Assembly: GCA_900541395.1 (NCBI GenBank)
Contig: UQJT01000001.1
Span: 62,001-126,000 of the forward strand
Reading direction: 5' to 3'
DNA length: 64,000 nt
Source: an uncultured Desulfovibrio sp.
GTDB lineage: Bacteria; Desulfobacterota; Desulfovibrionia; Desulfovibrionales; Desulfovibrionaceae
Part shown: in pieces, positions 34,101 through 42,120 of the stretch
Layout of the letters: each line of letters begins with the position of its first letter
How positions within the stretch are numbered: the stretch's first letter is position 1
Made by a program: the position numbers and the translations under genes
Notes under the pieces: generated by a model
The model's input: only the letters and a program-made list of their open reading frames with translations
The model's database searches: none
What the model was told of the DNA's origin: nothing

Positions 34101-34252
34101 CCTGAAACCGTCGCTTGCTCCGCCGAGCATGCCTGACCGCCCTGCGGGCTGCAAGCGCGCCTCTTCAAGCCGCCCGGCAAGAGACAACGCCGCAGGCGCA
34201 TCCCGAACGCGCTTTGGTATAATCGGCTGCTCCGCCGTCGCAAGGTTGACGG
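34101..34252. repeat. dispersed repeat, family 2, copy 2
   Basis: About 152 bases are related to 28483-28630 (see that entry). This copy sits in the 300-base gap between the CGGC gene and a small minus-strand open frame. The rest of the gap (34022-34100 and 34253-34321) shows a short CCCCCGG/CCGGGGG inverted repeat near 34280-34316 and nothing else I recognise. Confidence 0.72.
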
Positions 34253-34321
34253 TTCAAGGCCGCCAGGCCGACGCCCACCCCCGGGAGAAACAGCCCCCGG
34301 ACGCACATGCCGGGGGTAGTT

Positions 34322-34498
34322 TCAGCAGGAGGCGCAACCGCTCTTTACACGGCCGGGGGCCATCAGCCACAGCAGCACTTCCAGCACAAAGGCCTGTCCC
34401 GGCGCGACGAGAAACAGCGTGGCGTCGGACTGCATCCGTTGATTATCCCGAGAAACAAAAAGCCTGTAAAGCTTCCACGGCTGCCACCGACGCCGCAT
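34322..34498 (-). CDS. possible 58-residue peptide downstream of the Crp-like regulator
   Basis: An open frame of 58 codons begins at ATG 34498, 30 bases after the stop of the regulator gene, and ends at TGA 34322. The product begins MRRRWQPWKLYRLFVSRDNQ, has one hydrophobic stretch (about residues 28-48) and ends SGCASC. The start has only a weak CGGGG site. A second frame of the same DNA ends in the Cys-rich CWKCCCG and has no good start. Either may be chance; the composition of the first frame looks protein-like. Confidence 0.35.
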   Translation of the reverse strand: MRRRWQPWKLYRLFVSRDNQRMQSDATLFLVAPGQAFVLEVLLWLMAPGRVKSGCASC

Positions 34499-34528
34499 GC
34501 CCCGGAGACGAAAAAAGAAGCGCCGCTA

Positions 34529-35224
34529 TTACCGCATGGCCAGACGGCGCAGCTCTTCCAGATTTTCGATGCTCAAGCGCTCTTTTGTCAGTTCTCCGAT
34601 GACGCCGCGCTGTTTCAGTTCCTGAATGGAACGCAACAGCGTGCCCCTATGCATGCCGAAAAGATTGGCCAGTTCCGTCTGGGAAATATTGGGGACGAGT
34701 TCCGTCGCGCCGTCGTTGGCCTGCGACATGTTCAGACAGAAACGGCAAATTTTGGTCAGGGCGTCCCCCGCATTGGCGTAGGACAGGGAGTTGTGCATGG
34801 CCAAAAGCTTGACGCCGAGGGAAGTCAGCAGATTGGCTATCAGTTCGGGGTTGCGGCTGATGAAGGCTTCGTCCGTCAGCAGAAAACCGGGAAAGCTCCA
34901 GAGTGTGACATCCGTAAGACAGTAGAACTGGCAGCCCGGATCGCGAAAATTCGTGCTCTGACGTCCGAGGGCGTCCGCCACGTTGATCAGGCTGCCCGGC
35001 TCCATATACAACATGTGCTGCACCTTGCCGTTGACGGCCCCGTGCAGAATGGTCAGGCGCCCTTTTTCCAAATAAAAAAAAGTTCCGGTGGGAACGGTGT
35101 TGAGGATCAGATAACGGCCTTTGCCGTGCTCCTGCTTTTGAGCGAGAGAAAGGACCTTTTCCCAGATCTTGTTCAGCCCGGGAAGTGTGGAGGTGTGAAT
35201 GGCGGAAGCGGGAACAGGCGGCAT
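34529..35224 (-). CDS. Crp/Fnr-family transcriptional regulator
   Basis: A 231-residue regulator with an N-terminal cyclic-nucleotide-like sensory barrel (about residues 30-130, including PTGTFFYLEKGRLTI and LYMEPGSLINVADAL), the long dimer helix, and a C-terminal winged HTH of the Crp type (SQTELANLFGMHRGTLLRSI). There is no N-terminal Fnr cysteine cluster and no obvious haem ligand set like CooA's, so the signal is unknown. AGGAG precedes the ATG. It lies downstream of the dctPQM genes on the same strand, after a strong stem-loop, and is the best candidate regulator of that cluster. Confidence 0.88.
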   Translation of the reverse strand: MPPVPASAIHTSTLPGLNKIWEKVLSLAQKQEHGKGRYLILNTVPTGTFFYLEKGRLTILHGAVNGKVQHMLYMEPGSLINVADALGRQSTNFRDPGCQFYCLTDVTLWSFPGFLLTDEAFISRNPELIANLLTSLGVKLLAMHNSLSYANAGDALTKICRFCLNMSQANDGATELVPNISQTELANLFGMHRGTLLRSIQELKQRGVIGELTKERLSIENLEELRRLAMR

Positions 35225-35406
35225 GGGAACTCCTGTTCGATATGGCGCGGACGAACCCCATTATAAGCATGTCCGGGGACATCGCGCAACCATCCGTGAA
35301 ACGAAGATTCCATGCTCTGCGGCAGGCTCCGTTCCGCCAGGCCGCCCTTTTGTTCCCATTGCTTTTCCGGACGGCGCGCCTCCGTTACCGGCCCGGGGCC
35401 TGTAAA

Positions 35407-35440
35407 GCCGCGCGGGACGCGGGGATGCGTCCCGCGCGGC
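35407..35440 (-). terminator. strong stem-loop after dctM
   Basis: A perfect 14-base-pair stem (GCCGCGCGGGACGC with GCGTCCCGCGCGGC) lies 20 bases after the dctM stop. On the minus strand it is followed by TTTACAGG, a weak tail. It probably ends or attenuates the TRAP transcript before the regulator gene. Confidence 0.7.
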
Positions 35441-35459
35441 CGTTATGGGAGCGTCAGAC

Positions 35460-36761
35460 TCAGTGCGCGGCCAGGCCGGGCAACCAGAGAGAAAGGATGG
35501 GGAAGGCCAGAAGGATGGCCACATGAATGGCGTCCGCCACAAGGAAGGGCATGACGCCTCTGAAGACGGATATCATGGGCACGTCGGCCACGCCCTTGAT
35601 GACGAAAAGATTCAGTCCCACGGGGGGGGTGATCAGCCCGATTTCCGTCACGCGCACCACCAGGATGCCGAACCATATAGGGTTGATGCCGTATGCCTCG
35701 ATGAGCGGATAGAAAATCGGCACGGTGAGCAGAACAATAGCCATGGAATCCATGAAGCAGCCCAGAATGACCATGACCAGCAGCACGCCGAGCACGATTA
35801 AGAGCGGGCTTTCCACCACGCCCGCGATAAGCCCGGAAAGCTCCGCCGGAATACGGCTGACCGTAAGAAAGTAGCCGAAAATCATGGCCCCAAGCACCAC
35901 CAGATAACACATGCCGGAGGTTCTGACCGCATCTTCCAGACTGTCGCGCAGAAAGGCGAAACGGTTCTTGCAACGGGCCAGACCAAGCAGCAGCGCGCCG
36001 AACGCCCCCACCCCCGCGGCTTCGTTGGGGGAGAAAAAACCGACATAAAGGCCGCCGATGACCAGCACAAACAGCGCGACAATGCTCCACACCTTGGAAA
36101 GGGAACGCACCTTCTGCGCCATGGTGTGACTTTCCCCCGCGGGACCGGCTTCGGGCCGACGGCGTACCCACAGACGCACCACGGCAATGTAGAGGGCAAT
36201 CTGAATCAGGCCGGGAATGACGCCCGCCATGAACATGTCGCCGATGGACTGTCCGGTGATGATGCCATACAGCACCATGACGGTGCTGGGCGGGATGAGG
36301 ATGCCCAACGTGCCCCCGGCGGCAATGCAGCCCGTGGCCAGGGTGTTGGCGTATTTGAACTTCCGCATTTCCGGTATGGCGACCACGCCCATGGTAACGG
36401 CGCAGGCCACGGAGGAACCGCAGATGGCGGCGAAACCGCCGCAGGCCGCGATGGTGGCGACGGCCAGCCCGCCTTTCAGGCGGCCGAGCCAGGTGTTCAC
36501 ACAAGCGAAAAGTTCGTCGCTGATGCCGGATTTGAAGGCAAAATTGCCCATGAGCAGAAAAAGACAGACAACGGCATAAGTGGAGTTGGCGAAGGTTTCG
36601 TAGGGGACGCCGCGAAGAATGCCCAGGGCCGCGTCCACGCCGGAAATGGCGGCGAAACCTCCCGCGCCCACGGCCAACATGGCGATGCCGATGGGGACGC
36701 GGGCGAAAATGGCGGCGAGGAGGCAGACAATGCCGATACAGCCGATGGAGACGGGACTCAT
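35460..36761 (-). CDS. dctM: TRAP transporter large permease (DctM)
   Basis: A 433-residue membrane protein with about twelve segments, the Na+-driven transport subunit of a TRAP system. Family blocks include RVPIGIAMLAVG, GGTLGILIPPSTVMVLYG and GCFMDSMAIVLLTVPIFYP, plus the C-terminal EIGLITPPVGLNLFV that carries the typical TPPVG motif. GGAGGAAAATC precedes the start at 36761; the longer frame upstream overlaps dctQ. The ATG overlaps the dctQ stop by four bases. Confidence 0.95.
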   Translation of the reverse strand: MSPVSIGCIGIVCLLAAIFARVPIGIAMLAVGAGGFAAISGVDAALGILRGVPYETFANSTYAVVCLFLLMGNFAFKSGISDELFACVNTWLGRLKGGLAVATIAACGGFAAICGSSVACAVTMGVVAIPEMRKFKYANTLATGCIAAGGTLGILIPPSTVMVLYGIITGQSIGDMFMAGVIPGLIQIALYIAVVRLWVRRRPEAGPAGESHTMAQKVRSLSKVWSIVALFVLVIGGLYVGFFSPNEAAGVGAFGALLLGLARCKNRFAFLRDSLEDAVRTSGMCYLVVLGAMIFGYFLTVSRIPAELSGLIAGVVESPLLIVLGVLLVMVILGCFMDSMAIVLLTVPIFYPLIEAYGINPIWFGILVVRVTEIGLITPPVGLNLFVIKGVADVPMISVFRGVMPFLVADAIHVAILLAFPILSLWLPGLAAH

Positions 36762-37228
36762 GATTTTCCTCCGCGTCGCATATGAAGCATGGAAACGGGA
36801 ATGAACAGGATGAAGGACAACAGGAAGACGCAGCCCAGGGGCCACGAAGGGATGCCGAGAGTGGGCGTGGTGAAACCGAAATCCCTGAGTTCAAGCATGA
36901 GATGCCAGCTTTGCCAGGCAAGCAGAAACGCGCTTATCAGCGTGACGGCGTCGGCGAAGAGCAAACAGGCTCGCTGCGCGGTTCGGGAAAGATGGTCGAA
37001 CAGAATGTCCACGCAAACATGGGAATTTGTATAGGCGCAATAAAGAAGCGCGATTGGCGAAAAAATTCCCATGAGAATTTCGGAAAGCTCGTAGGAGGAC
37101 GTTATGGGTCGATTGAAGAAAGACCGCAGCCCCACGTCGGCGGCGGTAAGCAGAACCATGACGAGCAGGGCCGCGCAAGCGAGCGAAAGCAGGGCGCTCA
37201 TGGCCAGATCAAGACATTTTTTCAGCAT
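36758..37228 (-). CDS. dctQ: TRAP transporter small permease (DctQ)
   Basis: A 156-residue protein with four hydrophobic segments, the small membrane partner of DctM. The block VLLTAADVGLRSFFNRPIT is the usual DctQ signature after helix 1, and the last helices hold PSWPLGCVFLLSFILFI. It is coupled to dctM by an ATGA overlap. It is preceded by a 17-base-pair hairpin that separates it from dctP. Confidence 0.93.
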   Translation of the reverse strand: MLKKCLDLAMSALLSLACAALLVMVLLTAADVGLRSFFNRPITSSYELSEILMGIFSPIALLYCAYTNSHVCVDILFDHLSRTAQRACLLFADAVTLISAFLLAWQSWHLMLELRDFGFTTPTLGIPSWPLGCVFLLSFILFIPVSMLHMRRGGKS

Positions 37229-37280
37229 CTTGTTTCACCGGAAATTCCTTTATGGGTTGACAACGCGGCGAAGCTGACGA

Positions 37281-37320
37281 CGTTCATTCCGCCCGCCCCT
37301 GAAGGCGGGCGGAATGAACG
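37281..37320 (-). other. 17-base-pair hairpin between dctP and dctQ
   Basis: CGTTCATTCCGCCCGCC and GGCGGGCGGAATGAACG form a perfect 17-base-pair stem with loop CCTGAA, directly after the dctP stop and about 50 bases before dctQ. No T-run follows in the minus direction. Such intercistronic stems protect upstream message and could keep the binding protein in excess over the permease. Confidence 0.75.
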
Positions 37321-37322
37321 TG

Positions 37323-38336
37323 CTACTTTGTCATGTAGTCAAGCACCACCGGGGCATCCTTAAGTCCCTTGTCGTCCATGGTTTCGAGCCATTTGTCCCA
37401 CAACGGCCGTCCGACAAGTTCCGTCCAGCGGGCCTTTTCCTCGGCGGAAAGCGTAATGAGCTCCTTAAGGGCGGGAGCCACCTCCTTTTCCAGCTCGCGG
37501 GAATCCAGCGAAAAATGCCGGGCCAGCCACATGGAGCCCGCGCGGCCGCTATTGTCGTCAATGGCCTTTTTGGCTTCGGCGGGCAGGGAATCGTAGGTAC
37601 GCCGGTTCATGGCAACGGCGAAGTTCACGTTGCCGATGGGAATGTTTTTGGTAATGTACGGCGCCACATCGGCAAAACGGAAACCGGCGACAAGTTCCCA
37701 GTCTCCGATAAGGCCGTCGATGACGCCTTTTTGAAGGCTCATGTAGACATCCGGCGCGGCCATGACCACCGGCGTGGCGCCGAGAGCGGTAAGCCAGTTC
37801 ACATAGGCTCCCGCCGTGCAACGGATTTTCATGCCCTTGAGGTCCTCAAGGGTCCGCACGGGCTTCTTGGTCATAAGAAATATGGACGCCGTATCCGTGG
37901 AGTAGACGGCCAGCATTCTGTTGGCGGCCCACGGCTTGCGGACGGCTTCCACGTTTTCGTATACGTTCCATACCCGCTCGGTTCCCTGCAGGGCGTCTTC
38001 GGCGGCAAGCCCGCCGAGCCCCACCACTTCCATAAGCGGGTTCATGCCCGCATACATATTCATGGGAATCCAGCCCATATCCGCGATGCCGTTGCGGATG
38101 GCCGCCCATACCTGAGGGCCTTTGGCCAGCGTCTGATTCGCGTAAAGCTCGATTTTCAGCGTGCCGTCGGATTCCGCTTCGATTTTCCGCAGCCAGGGTA
38201 TGAGTCCGTTTTCCGTGCTCCAGGCGTTTTCCGCGTTCTGGGTGGCGAACTTCAGGGTGACGGGAGCCGCTTCGGCCGCGCCGGTCGCCAGCAATGTCGC
38301 CATGCCGAGGGTGAACAAAAGTTTTTTACCGAACAT
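37323..38336 (-). CDS. dctP: TRAP transporter substrate-binding protein (DctP)
   Basis: A 337-residue periplasmic binding protein with a signal peptide of about 24 residues (KKLLFTLGMATLLATGAAEA). Family blocks include LKFATQNAENAW, GLIPWLRKIEAESDGTLKIE, MGWIPMNMYAGMNP and the ligand-binding segment DLKGMKIRCTAG, where the Arg usually salt-bridges a carboxylate. AAGGAGGACACC precedes the ATG. The upstream in-frame extension is not signal-peptide-like. With dctQ and dctM it forms a complete TRAP importer. The ligand, likely a carboxylate or sulfonate, cannot be named. Confidence 0.93.
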   Translation of the reverse strand: MFGKKLLFTLGMATLLATGAAEAAPVTLKFATQNAENAWSTENGLIPWLRKIEAESDGTLKIELYANQTLAKGPQVWAAIRNGIADMGWIPMNMYAGMNPLMEVVGLGGLAAEDALQGTERVWNVYENVEAVRKPWAANRMLAVYSTDTASIFLMTKKPVRTLEDLKGMKIRCTAGAYVNWLTALGATPVVMAAPDVYMSLQKGVIDGLIGDWELVAGFRFADVAPYITKNIPIGNVNFAVAMNRRTYDSLPAEAKKAIDDNSGRAGSMWLARHFSLDSRELEKEVAPALKELITLSAEEKARWTELVGRPLWDKWLETMDDKGLKDAPVVLDYMTK

Positions 38337-38592
38337 GGTGTCCTCCTTGTTTCGGGCAAAACAGCCGGGGGAATCATCCCTCCGACAAGGGTAAGGGCGG
38401 GCCTCGACGCCCCGGACAAACTGTTTTTCTGCGCTCTGCGGAAGCCGGGGACGCGCATTTCCGTCAGAGAGGCGCTCGACAGCGCGCTCTCCGCTCGGCA
38501 AGGCTTCATCTCCGGGAGGAAGGAGGCGGCGGACGCTTCAACGGACCGAAAACGGATAAAACACGGACCCGCGTAGCCCCGGCCGCCCGCCG

Positions 38593-40314
38593 CTATGCCG
38601 GGGATGCCCCGAGCCGCGGCTGATCCGGGTAGTTGAAGTCGTCCATGTAGTAGCGATGGGGCTGGATAGGATAACGCTCCAGCGGAACAGGCTCGAGCGC
38701 GGCGCGAACTTCTCCGTCCCGTTTTTCCAGCACCACCCAGGCGGGACGGGGCAGGCGGCTCGGATAGTCCTCGCGGAAATGCCCGCAGCGCGATTCCTTG
38801 CGGGCCAGAGCCGCCTTCAGGTACATTTCCGTCAGCAGGGTCATGGCCCTGGCCTCCACCAGCTTGAGCAGATAATGCGGTTCGGAGGCCGCGACTCCGG
38901 GCAGGATGTTGTCGCGCACGTCTTCCAGCTCGGCCAGGGCGCGGCTGAGCCCCTCGCCGGTCTTGAGAATGCTGACGTCCACAGGATTGACGATCTCCTG
39001 CATGCGCCGCACGATGTCCTTGGGCGCTATGCCCGGTTTGCCCAGCAGCCCCAGAGTGCCGTTCAAGCTTTCCTTCGCGGCGGCCATGTCCATGTCGTCC
39101 GGACAAACATCCCCCGCATGAGCGGCGGCCTCTTCCCCCGCGATATAGCCGGTGGTGCTGGTGATGCAGGTATCCCATCCCCCCATGTACACGCCGGTAT
39201 GAACGCTGAGCGCGCGCCCCGCCACATACAGGCCGGGCACGTCGGTACGACAGCGGGTATCCGCCGCCACTCCGCCGAAATTGTTGTTGAGCTGGGGCAT
39301 CCAGGGCGTCTTCATGTTGAAGAAGTCGATGCCGATCTTTTTCAGTTTCTGGTCATTAAGCAGCATCCAGCCCCCGGTGGGCGTCATCACCCGAACGCCC
39401 TCCTCGCTCATGGTGCTGGTATCGAACCACACCGGGCCCCGACCTTCCCGCGCTTCCAGAGCCATGCCCCGGATGTTGTAGTGCGGGTCCACCTTGGCGC
39501 CGCGCTTCGGCGAATACCCCCTCATGAAGTCTTCGCCGTTTCCGTTCAAAAAACGCGCCCCGTAGGGCAGCATGCCCGTCTGCCCTTCCCAGGCGAACTG
39601 CACGGGCACGTTCCAGTGCTGGAGAAACTCCATATTGCGCAGCCTGGCCCCGGCATGGAAAGCCAGCATGGCCCCTTCGCCCGCGCAGGTGTTGGACAGG
39701 TAGGACTGCTTCCAGCCGCCTGTATGCGCGCACAGCACCACGGCCCCGGCCCGGAACACGCAGGGCGCGCCGCCGCGGGCATGGAAGCCGACCGCCCCGC
39801 AGACCCGGCCGTCTTGTTTGATCAGTTCGGTGATCTCCACGTTGGAAATGCGCCGCGCGCCATATTCGTCCATCTTGGCCTGAAGGGTGTCCGTGGTATG
39901 GATGCCGCCCTTGCCGTAAGGATGATAGAGATAGTAGCGCATAAAAGAGAGACCGCGCTGGGGAACATACAGCAGGGTTCCCTTTTCGTCCCTGGCGAAG
40001 ATGTGCCCCCAGTTTTCCAGATCACGGAAGCGGTCGTAAGACGCTTCAAGAATGACGGCAAGCTGTTCCTGATCGCAGAGGCCGTCATAGTAATAGACCA
40101 GTTCGTCCAACAGATCCTTCACATCGAATTCCGGCTGCATGACGATCATGTCGCCGCCGGACACCATGCCCAACCCGCGCCAGTCGCGGGGCCCCTTGTC
40201 CACGACAAGCACGCTCCGTCCCTGCTGGGAGGCCCGTATCGCCGCCCACATGCCCGAAAAGCCTCCGCCGATGATCAGAACGTCGGAGGTATGTACGATG
40301 GGTTTCACGGCCAT
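38593..40314 (-). CDS. fumarate-reductase/AprA-like FAD-binding oxidoreductase
   Basis: A 573-residue flavoprotein of the succinate dehydrogenase/fumarate reductase/AprA superfamily. The FAD-binding Rossmann motif is VLIIGGGFSGMWAA (about residues 12-25), followed by the acidic strand VLVVDKG. The block GAMLAFHAGARLRNMEFLQ and the C-terminal VAGRALSVHTGVYMGGWDTC are typical of the family. There is no signal peptide and no twin-arginine motif, so it is cytoplasmic. Two bases separate it from the upstream iron-sulfur flavoprotein gene. The TRAP genes follow after a 256-base gap with no clear terminator. The substrate reduced or oxidised is unknown. Confidence 0.8.
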   Translation of the reverse strand: MAVKPIVHTSDVLIIGGGFSGMWAAIRASQQGRSVLVVDKGPRDWRGLGMVSGGDMIVMQPEFDVKDLLDELVYYYDGLCDQEQLAVILEASYDRFRDLENWGHIFARDEKGTLLYVPQRGLSFMRYYLYHPYGKGGIHTTDTLQAKMDEYGARRISNVEITELIKQDGRVCGAVGFHARGGAPCVFRAGAVVLCAHTGGWKQSYLSNTCAGEGAMLAFHAGARLRNMEFLQHWNVPVQFAWEGQTGMLPYGARFLNGNGEDFMRGYSPKRGAKVDPHYNIRGMALEAREGRGPVWFDTSTMSEEGVRVMTPTGGWMLLNDQKLKKIGIDFFNMKTPWMPQLNNNFGGVAADTRCRTDVPGLYVAGRALSVHTGVYMGGWDTCITSTTGYIAGEEAAAHAGDVCPDDMDMAAAKESLNGTLGLLGKPGIAPKDIVRRMQEIVNPVDVSILKTGEGLSRALAELEDVRDNILPGVAASEPHYLLKLVEARAMTLLTEMYLKAALARKESRCGHFREDYPSRLPRPAWVVLEKRDGEVRAALEPVPLERYPIQPHRYYMDDFNYPDQPRLGASPA

Positions 40315-40316
40315 GA

Positions 40317-41963
40317 CTAGAATCCTCCCGTGTTGCTTTCGATGGTATAGGGCAGGCGTTCCTTGAAGGGATGCACGTCGATGGCCCCGCTCGGGCAGCG
40401 CAGCTCGCAGAAGAAGCAGGTCATGCAGTCGTCCCGAAAGGTTATGCGGGCCTTCGCGCCGCAGGTCATGCAGCGCATGCTTTCATTCAACGCGTCGATG
40501 GCGTCGAAACCGCGCCGGGTTTCGGAGAAGCCTTCACCGGGCACGGAGTTGCGCTCGTTGCGCGGAACGGTCGGCACGCCTTCGCCGGGCAGGTTTTCCG
40601 CCACTTCGCGCGATTCCCCGCGGTCGCTGTGCAGGTGCGCGCCCTGCATCAGGCGGTCTATGGAGACGGCCGCCTCGCGTCCGCCCGCGATGGCCTTGAT
40701 GACCGAAGCCGGACCGGTGACGGCGTCGCCGGCGGCAAACACGTTCCAGATCGAGGTGCCGAACGTGACGGGATCGACCTTGAGACGGGTGGCGGAAGCC
40801 TTTTCCAGATTCGGAAAAAGAGAAAGATCGCTGGCCTGACCAATGGCGAAAACAACGGCGTCGGCCCCGACTTCCCGCGTCTCGTTATCGTCGAAGACCG
40901 GGCGGAAGGCGTGGGCGTCGTCCCATACGGAAAGACAACGCCTGAGGACAAGACCGCGTACCCGGCCGTCCTTTCCCTCCACTTCCCTTACGCCCCAACC
41001 GGCATGGATAAGCACGCCCTCCGCGCGGGCGTCCGCGATATTGTGCGGAAAGGCGGGCATGGAATTCTCATCCTCCAGACAGAAGAGTTCCACGCGGGCC
41101 GCGCCCATGCGCCTGGCGCTGAGCGCGGCGTCCATAGCCACGTCGCCGCCGCCGATGACGACGACCGCGCCGCCGCGGGGAAAATCCGGCAAAGAAGAAA
41201 CCGCGTCGCGACGATCCGCGCGCGCGGCGCGCAGAAATTCTATGCCGTGGAACACGCCGCGCAGATCTTCGCCGGGAACATCCGCCCTGCGTCCGAGATT
41301 CGCGCCGGGAGCCAGGCAGACGGCCCGGAAACCGCGCCGCTTCAACTCCTCAAGACTGATGTCGCCTCCTTCGCCGATGCGGACGTTGCACATGAATCTG
41401 ACGCCGAGGGCCTTGAGTTTGTTCACCTGGGCCTCAACGACGGCGCTCGGCAGACGATAGGCGGGAATGCCCCATCGCAGCATACCGCCGGGTTCCGGCA
41501 GGGCCTCGAACACGGTGACGGGATAGCCGGCTCTTGCCAAAAACCACGCGCAGGAGAGCCCCGCGGGGCCGGAACCGGCCACGGCTATTTCGGCAAGATG
41601 CCGGACGGACGGAGGTTCGGGCGCGTCGTGCAGATCGTGGTCGCCCAAAAACTGTTCGACGGCATTGATGTTGACGGCGGAATCCACCCTGGCGCGTCGG
41701 CATTCCTTTTCGCAACCGTGCGGACAGACGCGGCCGGTAATGGCCGGAAAAGGATTTTTTTCTTTCAGCTTCTGTGCCGCCTCAAAAAATTTTCCCTGCT
41801 GCATGAGGGCGTTGTAGGCCCGGATGTCCGTTCCGGCGGGACAGGCCGCCATGCAGGGCGAAAGAGTGTTCTGGTTCGTGTCGATGCGGAACACGTCCAG
41901 ACCGCATGTCTTGTAGCATGTGCCGCAGCCCGTGCATTTGGCCACGTCGATGGTGTTGATCAC
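40317..41963 (-). CDS. GltD-like NAD(P)-FAD oxidoreductase with N- and C-terminal ferredoxin motifs
   Basis: A 548-residue protein related to the small subunit of glutamate synthase. It starts with a [4Fe-4S] motif (CTGCGTCYKTC), has the GltD-type Cys-rich segment (CMAACPAG, then CPHGCEKEC), the FAD site VAGSGPAGLSCAWFL, the second nucleotide site VVVIGGGDVAMDAA, and FAAGDAVTGP. The C-terminus carries MRCMTCGAK and CMTCFFCELRCPSGAID, a further [4Fe-4S] site. It is suited to move electrons between NAD(P)H and ferredoxin-like centres, most likely to the adjacent flavoprotein. The start is GTG at 41963 after GGGAGGACAAC. No large GltB subunit is present, so it is not glutamate synthase. Confidence 0.82.
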   Translation of the reverse strand: MINTIDVAKCTGCGTCYKTCGLDVFRIDTNQNTLSPCMAACPAGTDIRAYNALMQQGKFFEAAQKLKEKNPFPAITGRVCPHGCEKECRRARVDSAVNINAVEQFLGDHDLHDAPEPPSVRHLAEIAVAGSGPAGLSCAWFLARAGYPVTVFEALPEPGGMLRWGIPAYRLPSAVVEAQVNKLKALGVRFMCNVRIGEGGDISLEELKRRGFRAVCLAPGANLGRRADVPGEDLRGVFHGIEFLRAARADRRDAVSSLPDFPRGGAVVVIGGGDVAMDAALSARRMGAARVELFCLEDENSMPAFPHNIADARAEGVLIHAGWGVREVEGKDGRVRGLVLRRCLSVWDDAHAFRPVFDDNETREVGADAVVFAIGQASDLSLFPNLEKASATRLKVDPVTFGTSIWNVFAAGDAVTGPASVIKAIAGGREAAVSIDRLMQGAHLHSDRGESREVAENLPGEGVPTVPRNERNSVPGEGFSETRRGFDAIDALNESMRCMTCGAKARITFRDDCMTCFFCELRCPSGAIDVHPFKERLPYTIESNTGGF

Positions 41964-42071
41964 GTTGTCCTCCCGAAAGACGTTGCGGGGCGCGGCCTTC
42001 CCTCCGGCCGGAGCGGGGCGCCGCGCGCGTTGCCTTTTTCGAGGACATCATCGCCTTTTGGCGGAAAGGGG

Positions 42072-42091
42072 CATGTCTCAATTGCGACATG
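42072..42091. promoter_or_regulatory. palindrome upstream of the redox operon
   Basis: CATGTCTCAATTGCGACATG is a 20-base near-perfect palindrome (one mismatched pair) about 108 bases before the GltD-like start. Its ATGTC/GACAT ends and spacing are compatible with a Crp/Fnr-type site. It is a plausible target of the regulator encoded at the other end of the cluster. Confidence 0.45.
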
Positions 42092-42095
42092 AAAT

Positions 42096-42120
42096 AAAAA
42101 AGACCGCCCCGGCAGGGGCG
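42096..42120 (-). terminator. minus-strand terminator or attenuator before the redox operon
   Basis: On the minus strand a CGCCCC-TGCC-GGGGCG stem is followed by GTCTTTTTTATTTC. It lies about 130 bases upstream of the GltD-like gene. It could end a transcript coming from the DUF486 side, or act as an attenuator if transcription starts before it. Confidence 0.6.

Noticed and set aside
34067..34306. 79-codon minus-strand frame in repeat family 2
   Set aside because: It is a translation of the repeat, lacks a ribosome site, and the other copy gives only a partly similar peptide.
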